64,000 bases of DNA from Psychrosphaera sp. B3R10 (GTDB taxonomy: Bacteria; Pseudomonadota; Gammaproteobacteria; Enterobacterales; Alteromonadaceae): positions 1 through 64,000 of the forward strand of contig NZ_JAHKQH010000041.1 in NCBI RefSeq assembly GCF_018861025.1. The letters are read 5' to 3'. The translations under genes were made by a program, and so were the position numbers. Shown one piece after another: positions 1 to 10,681 of the stretch; position 1 is the first letter of the stretch, and each line of letters opens with the position of its first letter. The notes under the pieces were generated by a model. It was not told the DNA's origin and did not search any database. It saw only the letters and a program-made list of their open reading frames with translations.

Positions 1-674
1 TAGTGACTGGGATGTATGAGCCAATTTTCGAATATTCCTCTATGATGAACCTAGCCATATTAGATCAGATATTTAACCAAAATGGTTTAACATGATTTGT
101 ATAGGTAAGGACTAGAATCAGTAGGTGGTTTTTCGTAGCTAATATTTACTAGGCTTTTGTTTACAAAGCTAATATTTACAAAGCTTTGTAAACAAAAGCT
201 ATGATTATAAAAAGCTGAGGTTTAAGTATTGGTGTTTTACGTTAAACGTTAGTTAAGAAATTTAGGCACTTTTTTGGCACAAGTAGAAGACACCGCCTTT
301 GTTAATTAGGGTTTGTTAGTCAGAATTATTAAGCTGTTCAAACAAATAAAGTATTTTGACTTTTTATGCAAAATTGAATAAACGGACTAAGATTAGTGCG
401 GTAGTAAAAGTGCGATTAGTTTGCCGTGATTATTAACTCAATAAATTCGACATTATTCCAAAGATTTACAATAGTACTAAAAATACTCTTATTGCTTATT
501 ATATTAGATAGTTGCGTCTTACCAGAAAGTTGGTAAATTGAGCATCTTGAATTACAGATAGAAGTATTTTTGCCGACTTCTAACGTGTAAGAGTTTAAAT
601 TTCATTTATGGCGAACTAGGTTATTTGGCTCTAAAATGAGAGAGACCGAAAATTTTGGAAGATGTAAGGGATAG
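1..674. other. Non-coding stretch upstream of a TPR-GGDEF gene
   Basis: I see no convincing coding region in this 674-base stretch on either strand. It is strongly AT-rich and holds one clear structure, the inverted repeat at 153-199, listed separately. The last 100 bases presumably carry the promoter of the gene starting at 675, but no -35/-10 pair stands out enough to name. A decayed gene or the edge of a mobile island cannot be excluded from this sequence alone. Confidence 0.6.
153..199. repeat. Perfect 18-bp inverted repeat with nested direct repeats
   Basis: Arms GCTTTTGTTTACAAAGCT (153-170) and AGCTTTGTAAACAAAAGC (182-199) are exact reverse complements separated by 11 bases. The 12-mer GCTAATATTTAC occurs at 138-149 and again at 168-179, and TTTACAAAGCT at 160-170 and 175-185, so direct repeats are interleaved with the palindrome. 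There is no T-run directly after it, so it is not an ordinary terminator. It could be a protein-binding site or a relic of a mobile element end; its function is unknown. Confidence 0.75.
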
Positions 675-2552
675 ATGTTTCATTTTTTAAAGCTGAGTTG
701 GATTATTGCAGTTTTGCTATTTGCCAGTTGCGGCGTGACGGCTGATACGTATTCAAAAGATAAACTAATTTCGGAACTCGATAATTTAAAAATCAGCAAG
801 ATCGCTGTACTCGGTGTCGCCCTTGATAAATCAAAAGATCTGTTGGCTTCAGCCCAACTACATGCTGATAAACAATCGATAGTAAAAGCCGTATTAATAC
901 AAGCTGAGATTCTTAAAAAACTAGAAAGGTATCAAGAGGCGCAAGAATTACTTGATACCTACAGTAACAGAATTGAATCGCTAGATGATCCAACCTTTAA
1001 CCTTAGAGCAGACTTGCTCCGCCTTGCTTTATTAGACAATGCAGCAGAGTTTGACAAGTCTAAGCAGTTAACTCAAAAAATTATTTCTAAAATTAAGAGA
1101 GCTTCACAAAATGAGCTTGTTGCTAGATCTTACCTTGAAGTTGGTTATAGTTATTATCTAGATACTGGAATGGACAAAGCGATAGAATTTTATAATAAGG
1201 CCTATGAGATATATTTTAGACTTAATGAAGAATCGGGCTTGGCTGACGTTTTTAATTCCTTATCATTGGTTTATGGCGAGCAAGGCGATAAAAATTTAGC
1301 GGTTAATTATTTGAAAAAAGCCCTCGCTATATACAGCAAGCTTGGTTACCGCCATGCAGCATCGTTAGCGCATTATAATTTAGGGTTTACCTACGTAGAC
1401 ATGGGGCTTCTAGAGGAAGCAAAGTCGCAGTTTAGTGCTTCAATTGAAATTAGCCTAGACATCGATGACAAGTTAAATTTGGCGTATTCGAAATCGGCAC
1501 TAGCACGGATTTTTATTAAGCAATCACAATTTGTTAATGCGGCAAATCTTTACAAAGAATCCATAGCTATTTTCAAATATTTTGACGATGAAGTCACTTC
1601 ATTCCGTATGAAGGTTGGCCTGCTAGAGTCGTATATCGGAAGCAAAGATAAAATTGCTGCCGGTAAGTTATTTAATAAGCTTCAAATAGATTACGCCAAA
1701 TATGGGCAACCGGGTTACCCAAGTAAGTTCCTGTTAATCTCTGCGCGATATCACGAACTAATGATGGACTATAAACGCGCCTTTGAAACACAATTGGATT
1801 ATAGCCAGCGACTACTAAAAAACTTTGACCGGGTTCAAGAACAGGACGTAGAGAAGCTAATGGTTGAGTTTGATAGTAAAATTAAGGAATCTGAAAACTT
1901 ATTACTACTCAAAGACAATGAAGTAAAAAAACTTAGGTTAGAGCAACAAAATAGTCGGCTTTTCTTTTTAATCTTAGTGGCAGTTATGGCGATTTTAATA
2001 GTGGTTGTTATTGGCTTCTTGTTATATCGACAAACTCTACACCGGACTCGGTTTCAGAAAATGGCCTTACGTGATCATTTAACTAACGCCCCTAATCGAC
2101 GTGCGGTTCTACAATATGCAAAAGAACGTTTCTCTGAAGCACGACAAACAAATATGAACTTTACCATTGCTTTAGTTGACTTAGATCACTTCAAAACCTT
2201 TAACGACCAATATGGCCATGACGTTGGCGACGAAGTTTTAAAATCTTTCTCTAATGCCTGTGCATCTGCGCTAAGAAAGCAAGACCGATATGGACGTTAT
2301 GGTGGAGAAGAGTGGTTATTAGTGTTGGGTGATACAGATAAAAACGAAGTCACCCAGATATTTAACAGACTAAAAGCTAACTTAGAGAAAATAAGCATCA
2401 ACGGTGTTGAAAAGCCTCTTACGGTTTTGTTTAGTATGGGTGTCGCTCAATATGATCCTGACACCGATAAAAACGTCCAAGACATGATCCGTCGCGCTGA
2501 TAGTAACCTTTATGAAGCAAAAGGCATGGGAAGAGACCGAGTAATTCAATAA
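675..2552 (+). CDS. TPR-repeat membrane diguanylate cyclase (GGDEF)
   Basis: Predicted to make c-di-GMP from two GTP. An N-terminal hydrophobic export segment (residues about 5-24) is followed by a long helical region with TPR-like repeats (about 60-400), a single transmembrane helix (about 429-450) and a C-terminal GGDEF domain (about 465-625). The signature is GGEEW near residue 543, with the unusual W in the last position. An RxxD inhibitory site (RKQD) lies exactly five residues before it, so product inhibition is expected. The periplasmic TPR region is the likely sensor or partner-binding part. FASC near residue 19 resembles a lipobox, but F at -3 is atypical, so I read it as a cleaved signal or anchor. 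It stands alone, followed by an unrelated HIT gene. The signal sensed is unknown. Confidence 0.88.
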   Translation: MFHFLKLSWIIAVLLFASCGVTADTYSKDKLISELDNLKISKIAVLGVALDKSKDLLASAQLHADKQSIVKAVLIQAEILKKLERYQEAQELLDTYSNRIESLDDPTFNLRADLLRLALLDNAAEFDKSKQLTQKIISKIKRASQNELVARSYLEVGYSYYLDTGMDKAIEFYNKAYEIYFRLNEESGLADVFNSLSLVYGEQGDKNLAVNYLKKALAIYSKLGYRHAASLAHYNLGFTYVDMGLLEEAKSQFSASIEISLDIDDKLNLAYSKSALARIFIKQSQFVNAANLYKESIAIFKYFDDEVTSFRMKVGLLESYIGSKDKIAAGKLFNKLQIDYAKYGQPGYPSKFLLISARYHELMMDYKRAFETQLDYSQRLLKNFDRVQEQDVEKLMVEFDSKIKESENLLLLKDNEVKKLRLEQQNSRLFFLILVAVMAILIVVVIGFLLYRQTLHRTRFQKMALRDHLTNAPNRRAVLQYAKERFSEARQTNMNFTIALVDLDHFKTFNDQYGHDVGDEVLKSFSNACASALRKQDRYGRYGGEEWLLVLGDTDKNEVTQIFNRLKANLEKISINGVEKPLTVLFSMGVAQYDPDTDKNVQDMIRRADSNLYEAKGMGRDRVIQ

Positions 2553-2630
2553 CTGTCTTTTTGCCAGGCTCCTTTTTGCTTTAGGGCCAAATGTCTGCCT
2601 TCAATACTCATATAAGAAGTTAACTACACT

Positions 2631-3035
2631 ATGTTTAAACTAAATCATCGATTCGAAGAAGACTCTATTTTTGTCACTAAACTCGAACTTTGCCAAGTTC
2701 GATTGCAAAACGATGCTCGCTTTCCCTGGTTTATTTTAATCCCCGAGGTTGAGGGGGTTGAAGAAGTTGATGCGTTGAGCGTTTCTCAACAGCACGTACT
2801 AATTGATGAAAGTTCTAAAGTGTCAGCTGCACTTAGGACCGTAGTTTCTGCTGATAAAATAAATGTCGCTAATCTTGGGAACATTGTTCGTCAACTGCAT
2901 TGGCATGTGGTTGCGAGAACAGAAAATGACGTTGCCTGGCCAGGCCCTATTTGGGGGGTTGGTACAGCAGAAAAATATGAAGACAAAAAAAGAGTCGAAT
3001 TAATCGACTCTTTTCTAACTGCATTAAACAAGTAA
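2631..3035 (+). CDS. HIT-domain protein with QxHxH active-site variant
   Basis: A 134-residue member of the histidine-triad nucleotide hydrolase/transferase superfamily. The C-terminal half carries NLGNIVRQLHWHVVAR, which aligns with the HIT signature HxHxHxxxR of Fhit. The middle (catalytic) and third His are present while the first triad His is Gln. Related proteobacterial HIT proteins share this QLHxH form, so it is probably a subfamily feature and not decay. Substrate unknown; nucleotide-phosphoramidate or dinucleotide hydrolysis is the family expectation. It ends three bases before the convergent trxA stop codon, with no visible terminator between them. Confidence 0.8.
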   Translation: MFKLNHRFEEDSIFVTKLELCQVRLQNDARFPWFILIPEVEGVEEVDALSVSQQHVLIDESSKVSAALRTVVSADKINVANLGNIVRQLHWHVVARTENDVAWPGPIWGVGTAEKYEDKKRVELIDSFLTALNK

Positions 3036-3038
3036 ATG

Positions 3039-3359
3039 TTAAACGTTTTCGTTTAAAAACTCGACTAATTGCGTTTTGCTTAGTGCGCCAACTTTAGTAG
3101 CTGCAACTTCACCATTTTTAAACAACAATAGTGTTGGAATACCACGAACGCCAAATTTAGGTGGCGTGTTAGGGTTTTGGTCAATGTTCAATTTTGCAAT
3201 TGTAACGCTGTCCATTTCTTCAGCTACTTCGTTCAAAATCGGAGCAATCATCTTACAAGGCCCGCACCATTCTGCCCAAAAATCTACTAATACAGGTTTG
3301 TCGCCGTTTACGACAGAGTCAAAGCTGTCATCGGTTACTGCAACTATTTTATCGCTCAT
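3039..3359 (-). CDS. trxA: Thioredoxin 1
   Basis: Small cytosolic disulfide reductase that supplies electrons to ribonucleotide reductase, methionine sulfoxide reductase and others, and is itself reduced by thioredoxin reductase. The protein is 106 residues, the usual size, with the WCGPC active site at residues 31-35, the buried Asp in VLVDFWAEW and the cis-proline loop RGIPTLLLF. It is divergent from rhlB, as trxA is next to rhlB in many gammaproteobacteria, so their promoters share the roughly 85-base gap. Identification is secure. Confidence 0.97.
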   Translation of the reverse strand: MSDKIVAVTDDSFDSVVNGDKPVLVDFWAEWCGPCKMIAPILNEVAEEMDSVTIAKLNIDQNPNTPPKFGVRGIPTLLLFKNGEVAATKVGALSKTQLVEFLNENV

Positions 3360-3446
3360 TTTAAACTCCGAAATTATATAAAATTTATACGTCTATTTTG
3401 AATAATATGTTTCTTATTGCAAGTGTTAAGGTTATGCTTATCAGCT

Positions 3447-4664
3447 ATGACTAAGACACATTTAACTGAAACAAAATTTACCGACTTTGATGTACATGAA
3501 AATGTACTAAAAGCCCTTTCTAAACTTGGCTTCGAGAATTGTACGCCTATCCAGGCTATGTGTATGCCGCTTATCGAAAAAGGTTCCGATATAGCAGGGC
3601 AAGCACAAACTGGTACGGGTAAAACGATAGCGTTTTTAACCGCTACATTTAACCGTCTTCTCAAGTCTGACACTAAACCTGGCCAGCCGAAAGCTATTAT
3701 TTTGGCACCTACTCGCGAATTAGCAATACAAATTCATAAAGACGCTGTGGTATTCGCTGAGACAACTGGGTTATCTCTTGGACTTGTTTATGGGGGCGAA
3801 GGTTATGAATCTCAACGCCAACTTTTACAATCAGGAGTTGATGTAGTAATTGGCACGACTGGACGTGTAATTGATTACTTAAAACAAGACGTATATTCGC
3901 TTGAAAATATTCAAGCCGTGGTACTAGATGAAGCAGACAGAATGTTTGATTTAGGCTTTATTAAAGACATCCGTTATTTATTTAATAAAATGCCACCTAG
4001 TGACCAACGTCTAAACCTAATATTTTCTGCGACAATGAGCTTTAAAGTAAAAGAACTTGCTTTTGAACACATGAATGAACCAACTCATGTTCAAACTGAG
4101 CCTGAACAAATGACAGGCCACCGCATAGTAGAAGAGTTATTTTATCCTCAATCTGACCAGAAATTTTTATTGTTACTTTCACTAATCGAAGACGATTGGC
4201 CAGATAAAGCAATTATTTTTGCCAATACTAAACACGTTTGTGAAAAAATATATAACTGGATGAAAGCGGATAAACACCGTGTAGGTCTACTAACGGGTGA
4301 CGTGAATCAGCGTAAACGCTTAAGTATTTTAGATGCGTTTGCAAAAGGTGATTTAGATTTCCTCGTTGCTACTGACGTAGCCGCTCGTGGACTTCATATC
4401 CCTGCGGTAACACACGTTTATAACTTTGATTTACCAGATGACCGTGAAGATTACGTGCATCGTATTGGTCGTACCGGCCGAGCGGGTGCTAGCGGGCATG
4501 CAATTAGTTTTGCATGTGAATCATATGTTTATAATCTACCAGCTATTGAAGAATATACTGGCCATGCGATACCTGTTTCGCATTATGACGAATCTGCGTT
4601 GTTGGACGATGTCCAAAAACCTCGTTATCAGAAACGACGTCATCATCAAAGACGCCGGAGTTAA
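3447..4664 (+). CDS. rhlB: ATP-dependent RNA helicase RhlB
   Basis: DEAD-box RNA helicase of the RNA degradosome, which unwinds structured RNA for RNase E/PNPase. From the ATG at 3447 the protein begins [11 protein letters not shown], like E. coli RhlB, so I prefer this start to an in-frame TTG 30 bases upstream. Walker A AQTGTGKT lies at about 53-60, APTREL near 87, DEAD at 161-164, an SAT motif follows, and [10 protein letters not shown] is the C-terminal motif VI. The basic tail (RRHHQRRR) is typical of RhlB. gppA follows after 19 bases and trxA is divergent, which is the conserved neighbourhood. Confidence 0.96.
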   Translation: MTKTHLTETKFTDFDVHENVLKALSKLGFENCTPIQAMCMPLIEKGSDIAGQAQTGTGKTIAFLTATFNRLLKSDTKPGQPKAIILAPTRELAIQIHKDAVVFAETTGLSLGLVYGGEGYESQRQLLQSGVDVVIGTTGRVIDYLKQDVYSLENIQAVVLDEADRMFDLGFIKDIRYLFNKMPPSDQRLNLIFSATMSFKVKELAFEHMNEPTHVQTEPEQMTGHRIVEELFYPQSDQKFLLLLSLIEDDWPDKAIIFANTKHVCEKIYNWMKADKHRVGLLTGDVNQRKRLSILDAFAKGDLDFLVATDVAARGLHIPAVTHVYNFDLPDDREDYVHRIGRTGRAGASGHAISFACESYVYNLPAIEEYTGHAIPVSHYDESALLDDVQKPRYQKRRHHQRRRS

Positions 4665-4683
4665 TTGGTAAGGTCAGATGTAA

Positions 4684-6168
4684 ATGGAAAAAAACAGTAG
4701 TTATGCCGTAATTGACTTAGGGTCAAATAGCTTTCATATGATGATAGCTCAGGTGGTTGCTGGTAGTGTTCAGATTATTGGCCGGGTGAAACGTAAAGTT
4801 CGCCTAGCCTCTGGTCTAGACGAAAATCTCATTTTGTCTGACGAAGCAATGCTAAGAGGTTGGGAATGTCTCGACCTTTTTGCTGAGCGACTTCAAGATA
4901 TCCCCATTAATAATATCCGCATTGCCGGAACTGCTACACTTAGACTCGCTACAAATGTTTCTGTTTTTTTAGATAAAGCCGAACAAATTTTAGGTTTGCC
5001 AATAGAAATTATATCTGGTGAACGCGAAGCGCAAATTATTTACAAAGGTGTTGCTTACACATCAAGTCGAAAAATACGCCGTTTGGTTATTGATATTGGT
5101 GGTGCTAGCACTGAGTTAATCGCAGGCGATGGAGATACTCCTGTAATATGTAAAAGTTTGAATGTCGGGTGTGTCACCTATTTAGAGCGTTACTTCCCGG
5201 GTGGTTACCTTTCAGAAACGAATTACACTAATGCTATTGCAGCGGCTGAATTAGAAATTTCGACGATTCGCGACCTCTATAAAGATTTTAACTGGAACGA
5301 AGAAGTTGGCGCGTCGGGTACGGTGCAAGCCATTCAAGAAATTCTAATCCATCAGGGGCACGACGAAATCATTACGCTGGAAAGGCTTGTGGCTATCATG
5401 CAGCAGTCTATCACCTACGGAATTATTGATAATCTGACGATCCCCGGTTTAGTTAAAGACCGTCGCATGGTATTTCCAAGTGGTGTATCGATATTGATCG
5501 CAATCTTTAGACAACTGAACTTGACCGGGATGACACTGGCCGGTGGGGCGTTGCGCGAAGGTCAATTGTATTCGATGTTACCTGAACTGACAAAAATGAA
5601 TGTTCGCAATAGGACAATCGAAAGTGTCATGACACGTTATCATGTCGATAAAGAGCATGCTAAACGAGTTGCAGAGTTGTCGATAAATTTGGCTAAACAA
5701 ACCGAACCCAGTTGGGATCTGCAACAATTCGAAGCGCTAGACATATTGCGAGCAGCAGCTATGGTCCATGAAGTGGGATTACAAGTCGCCTATAAAGGTC
5801 AACAACTGCACTCAAGTTACATACTGGCAAACACCAATTTACCAGGCTTTACCGAAGCGCAGAAAAAATTACTCACTTCTTTGGTGTTAAACCACAGGGA
5901 AGACATAGATAAAGACTCGCTTTATAAGCAAAGTTCAACGTCAGTGTTACTTGCATGTCGTTTAGCTCGTATATTGAGGTTAGCGGTTATTTTGGCGCTC
6001 AGACGAGCAGACGAAGTTTTACCTGCAGTTGAAATTGTTGTAACCAATGAAGATATCGCGCTCAAATTGCCTAAAAACTGGTTGGATAACAATCCACTAA
6101 GTAAAGCAGAACTGAACCAAGAAGCGGGTTCACAAGCTGAACTAGGATGGAAATTATTTCTGGATTAA
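4684..6168 (+). CDS. gppA: Ppx/GppA family phosphatase (pppGpp phosphohydrolase)
   Basis: Predicted guanosine-5'-triphosphate,3'-diphosphate pyrophosphatase, which converts pppGpp to ppGpp in the stringent response; some family members are exopolyphosphatases. The 494-residue length equals that of E. coli GppA. The N-terminal actin-like fold shows VIDLGSNSFHMMIAQ (about 9-23), the second phosphate loop VIDIGGASTELI and ASGTVQAIQE. The C-terminal half has HD-like helices (MVHEVG). Its place right after rhlB supports GppA over Ppx. A terminator hairpin lies at 6193-6230. Confidence 0.92.
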   Translation: MEKNSSYAVIDLGSNSFHMMIAQVVAGSVQIIGRVKRKVRLASGLDENLILSDEAMLRGWECLDLFAERLQDIPINNIRIAGTATLRLATNVSVFLDKAEQILGLPIEIISGEREAQIIYKGVAYTSSRKIRRLVIDIGGASTELIAGDGDTPVICKSLNVGCVTYLERYFPGGYLSETNYTNAIAAAELEISTIRDLYKDFNWNEEVGASGTVQAIQEILIHQGHDEIITLERLVAIMQQSITYGIIDNLTIPGLVKDRRMVFPSGVSILIAIFRQLNLTGMTLAGGALREGQLYSMLPELTKMNVRNRTIESVMTRYHVDKEHAKRVAELSINLAKQTEPSWDLQQFEALDILRAAAMVHEVGLQVAYKGQQLHSSYILANTNLPGFTEAQKKLLTSLVLNHREDIDKDSLYKQSSTSVLLACRLARILRLAVILALRRADEVLPAVEIVVTNEDIALKLPKNWLDNNPLSKAELNQEAGSQAELGWKLFLD

Positions 6169-6192
6169 AGACATATACATAAATGAGTACAA

Positions 6193-6230
6193 AAAAACCG
6201 AAATCAAATTTCTGACTTCGGTTTTTTTTT
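6193..6230 (+). terminator. Rho-independent terminator after gppA
   Basis: A stem formed by AACCGAA and TTCGGTT around a short loop is followed by a run of nine T residues on the plus strand. The A-run on the 5' side means it may also work for hemB transcripts arriving on the minus strand. Confidence 0.85.
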
Positions 6231-6340
6231 GGTTTTTAATTTGTTCTTAATAAACAGGATAAGCCCTAAATCGCACGTCCTTTTTGTTTAAGTGCATTGA
6301 TTGAAGGCTAATCAATCAGGAATTAGGCTTATTGCCGAAC

Positions 6341-8627
<2,287 letters not shown>

Positions 8628-8803
8628 AAATTAAATTTGGTTCATTAAATTAGCTGAATTCCCTATGGATCCAAGTTGAGTCTACAGCGCAAAATATAAA
8701 TATAACGCTAAACCGAATAACTTCCATCCCAATATTTTTGTTATCTTTTAACCTAACGCAAATTTTAACGATACGTCGACGCCACCAAGCATTTTATTTA
8801 ATA

Positions 8804-9307
8804 CTATTTTAGGCGTTTTATCTTGTATTGATTATTTGAATTTGCTTTTTTAAGGGTGAATGAGCCCAATATTGCACGTTCTATAACAATGACTTCGTTT
8901 GCCTTTAGCTTAAGCCTGTCCGTTGTGGTCTGTTTCCAAATTTGACCATTATCTAAATAAATCTTTAAATGGCCATATGCCGTTTTTTTGACTTTAGTTA
9001 CGGTAGCGGTAATTTGTTCTGCAGATTGTTCGTCCAAATATTGCTTGTGTTCGAGGCCAAATTTACTGTTAGCTGACTTTTTAGGCGCTTGTTTTACTGC
9101 CTCGTCGCTGTGAGCTACTTTGCCTTTGCTAGAAAAAACACGATCTGCCAATTTGTCGTAACAATTGAGTCGTTTGATATCTGCTTTGATGCTGTTGCAT
9201 GCGGCATAGTCTTTATTAGAAATACCCGCAGCATTAGCAGAAAATACTGAAGTTACTGCTATTAATGTGAGTAGGAAAATGAAAAACTGCGTTTTACTTG
9301 TTGTCAT
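8804..9307 (-). CDS. Periplasmic protein of unknown function downstream of tatC
   Basis: A 167-residue protein with a clear signal peptide ending SANA/AG near residue 27. The mature N-terminus has the spaced pattern C-x(n)-RLNCYDKLA, a two-cysteine motif seen in several small proteobacterial secreted proteins. A Lys-rich linker follows, then a beta-rich C-terminal domain with GQIWKQT and a basic end. It overlaps the end of tatC by 14 bases, so it is probably the last gene of the tat operon, but nothing shows a role in Tat transport. Function not recognised. Confidence 0.75.
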   Translation of the reverse strand: MTTSKTQFFIFLLTLIAVTSVFSANAAGISNKDYAACNSIKADIKRLNCYDKLADRVFSSKGKVAHSDEAVKQAPKKSANSKFGLEHKQYLDEQSAEQITATVTKVKKTAYGHLKIYLDNGQIWKQTTTDRLKLKANEVIVIERAILGSFTLKKANSNNQYKIKRLK

Positions 9308-10040
9308 CTTGTTCTCGCTTTTTATTTACAATCGTCGCCATAATTAGCCCAAGCTCGAATAACATCCACATTGGAATTGCCAGTAATGTTTGGCTAATAA
9401 CATCCGGAGGAGTGAGCAACATTCCAAGTATAAAGGCACCTACTACAACATAAGGTCGTTTTGTTTTTAGTGTTTCTACATCGGTGATCCCAGCCCAACA
9501 AAGGACAAAAACAACGATTGGAACTTCAAATGCAAAACCAAATGCGATAAATATTTTAAGAATAAAATCCAAGTAACTGCTTATATCGGTCGCTATCGTA
9601 ATACCTTCTGGGGCTACACTGGTAAAGAATGCAAAGGCGAGCGGAAAGACAATAAAATAGGCAAATGCAATACCACTGTAAAAAAGAAAAACAGAGGAAA
9701 ATAAGATAGGCGCAGCGAGTTTTTTTTCGTGACTATATAAACCCGGCGCAATAAATCCCCACATTTGATGCAGCAAATACGGGAACGCCGCAACGATGGA
9801 TAACATGAAAGCAAGTTTAAATGGCGTTAAAAATGGTGCAGCAACATCGGTTGCAATCATGCTTGCACCCTCAGGCAAAACATCAATTAATGGCGCCGCT
9901 ATTTGGGTATATATCTCGTTTGCAAACACAGCCAATACGGCAAAACACAAAAGAACGGCAACAACGCTGCGAATTAACCGTTGTCGAATTTCTATTAAGT
10001 GCTCAATGATTGGGGGTTTTTCAGTCTTTTCTGTTGTCAT
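9294..10040 (-). CDS. tatC: Twin-arginine translocase subunit TatC
   Basis: Polytopic inner-membrane receptor of the Tat pathway, which binds twin-arginine signal peptides with TatB and exports folded proteins. Six hydrophobic segments are visible. Family landmarks are HLIEIRQRL near the N-terminus, the cytoplasmic FIAPGLYSHEK loop and LTPPDVISQ before the last helices. The ATG at 10040 (MTTEKTEKPP, 248 residues) is preferred to a longer in-frame start because it gives the usual length and lies just inside tatB, overlapping by 20 bases. Order tatA-tatB-tatC, all overlapping. Confidence 0.95.
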   Translation of the reverse strand: MTTEKTEKPPIIEHLIEIRQRLIRSVVAVLLCFAVLAVFANEIYTQIAAPLIDVLPEGASMIATDVAAPFLTPFKLAFMLSIVAAFPYLLHQMWGFIAPGLYSHEKKLAAPILFSSVFLFYSGIAFAYFIVFPLAFAFFTSVAPEGITIATDISSYLDFILKIFIAFGFAFEVPIVVFVLCWAGITDVETLKTKRPYVVVGAFILGMLLTPPDVISQTLLAIPMWMLFELGLIMATIVNKKREQDDNK

Positions 10041-10347
10041 CAGACTTATCTTTTTGGTGCTCAACATTAAGCGGTTGGTTTACGCTTTCTGCCGCTTTGG
10101 TAAGCTCATCTACAGATTTCTGTAGCTCGGGGGATAGGCTTTCCAATCCTTGTTGTTCAGCCTTTTTGAGGTTTTCATGGAGCTCGTGCACTCGTAATTG
10201 CTCGTTTACTTCCGCACTAAAGCTCTGTGTCATCTGTGACAACTGCCGTTTGAACTGCACTACTTTACGCATAGCAGCTGGCAAGCGATCAGGCCCTAAC
10301 ACAATTGTGCCAACAACCGCGATGAGAATCAGCTCCCAGAATCCCAC
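10021..10347 (-). CDS. tatB: Sec-independent translocase protein TatB
   Basis: A single N-terminal transmembrane helix (GFWELILIAVVGTIVLGP), then the amphipathic helix starting RLPAAMRKVVQFKRQL and a charged tail: the standard TatB layout (108 residues). It acts with TatC as the signal-peptide receptor. The start codon is GTG and its first base is the last base of the tatA stop (TAGTG), which implies translational coupling. Confidence 0.94.
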   Translation of the reverse strand: MGFWELILIAVVGTIVLGPDRLPAAMRKVVQFKRQLSQMTQSFSAEVNEQLRVHELHENLKKAEQQGLESLSPELQKSVDELTKAAESVNQPLNVEHQKDKSDDNRKD

Positions 10348-10568
10348 TAGTCTTTTTTCACTTTTTCTTTGTTGGTTTCAACAAACTCAGCATCTTTCTT
10401 TTCGTCAGTTTTATCTTCAACTACGGGTTCGTCAGAAACAGAATTTTTAAATCCTTTAACGGCAGAGCCAAGATCGCTTCCTAATGATTTCAATCTCTTA
10501 GTGCCAAATAATAAAATTACAATTACCAAAACGATCAGTAATTGCCAAATGCTAATTCCACCAAACAT
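10347..10568 (-). CDS. tatA: Sec-independent translocase protein TatA
   Basis: The pore-forming Tat subunit. From the ATG at 10568 the protein starts [14 protein letters not shown], has the transmembrane helix ending in the conserved FG ([12 protein letters not shown]), an amphipathic helix and an acidic/basic tail, 73 residues in all. An in-frame start 21 bases upstream would add an unusual basic leader. The ATG is preceded by an AAGGGG ribosome site, so I use the shorter form. Confidence 0.95.
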   Translation of the reverse strand: MFGGISIWQLLIVLVIVILLFGTKRLKSLGSDLGSAVKGFKNSVSDEPVVEDKTDEKKDAEFVETNKEKVKKD

Positions 10569-10681
10569 GTAACGCCCCTTTTTAAACAATTACTGCTATT
10601 ATAAAGTCATAAGTGCTCAAATTCATACCCTTATATCACATTAAAACGATGCAATCGGTCGAGGAACAGGATGCCTACAAA

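Noticed and set aside
3076-3381. Open reading frame opposite trxA
   Set aside because: It is the reverse-strand shadow of the well-conserved thioredoxin gene, with no signal of its own.
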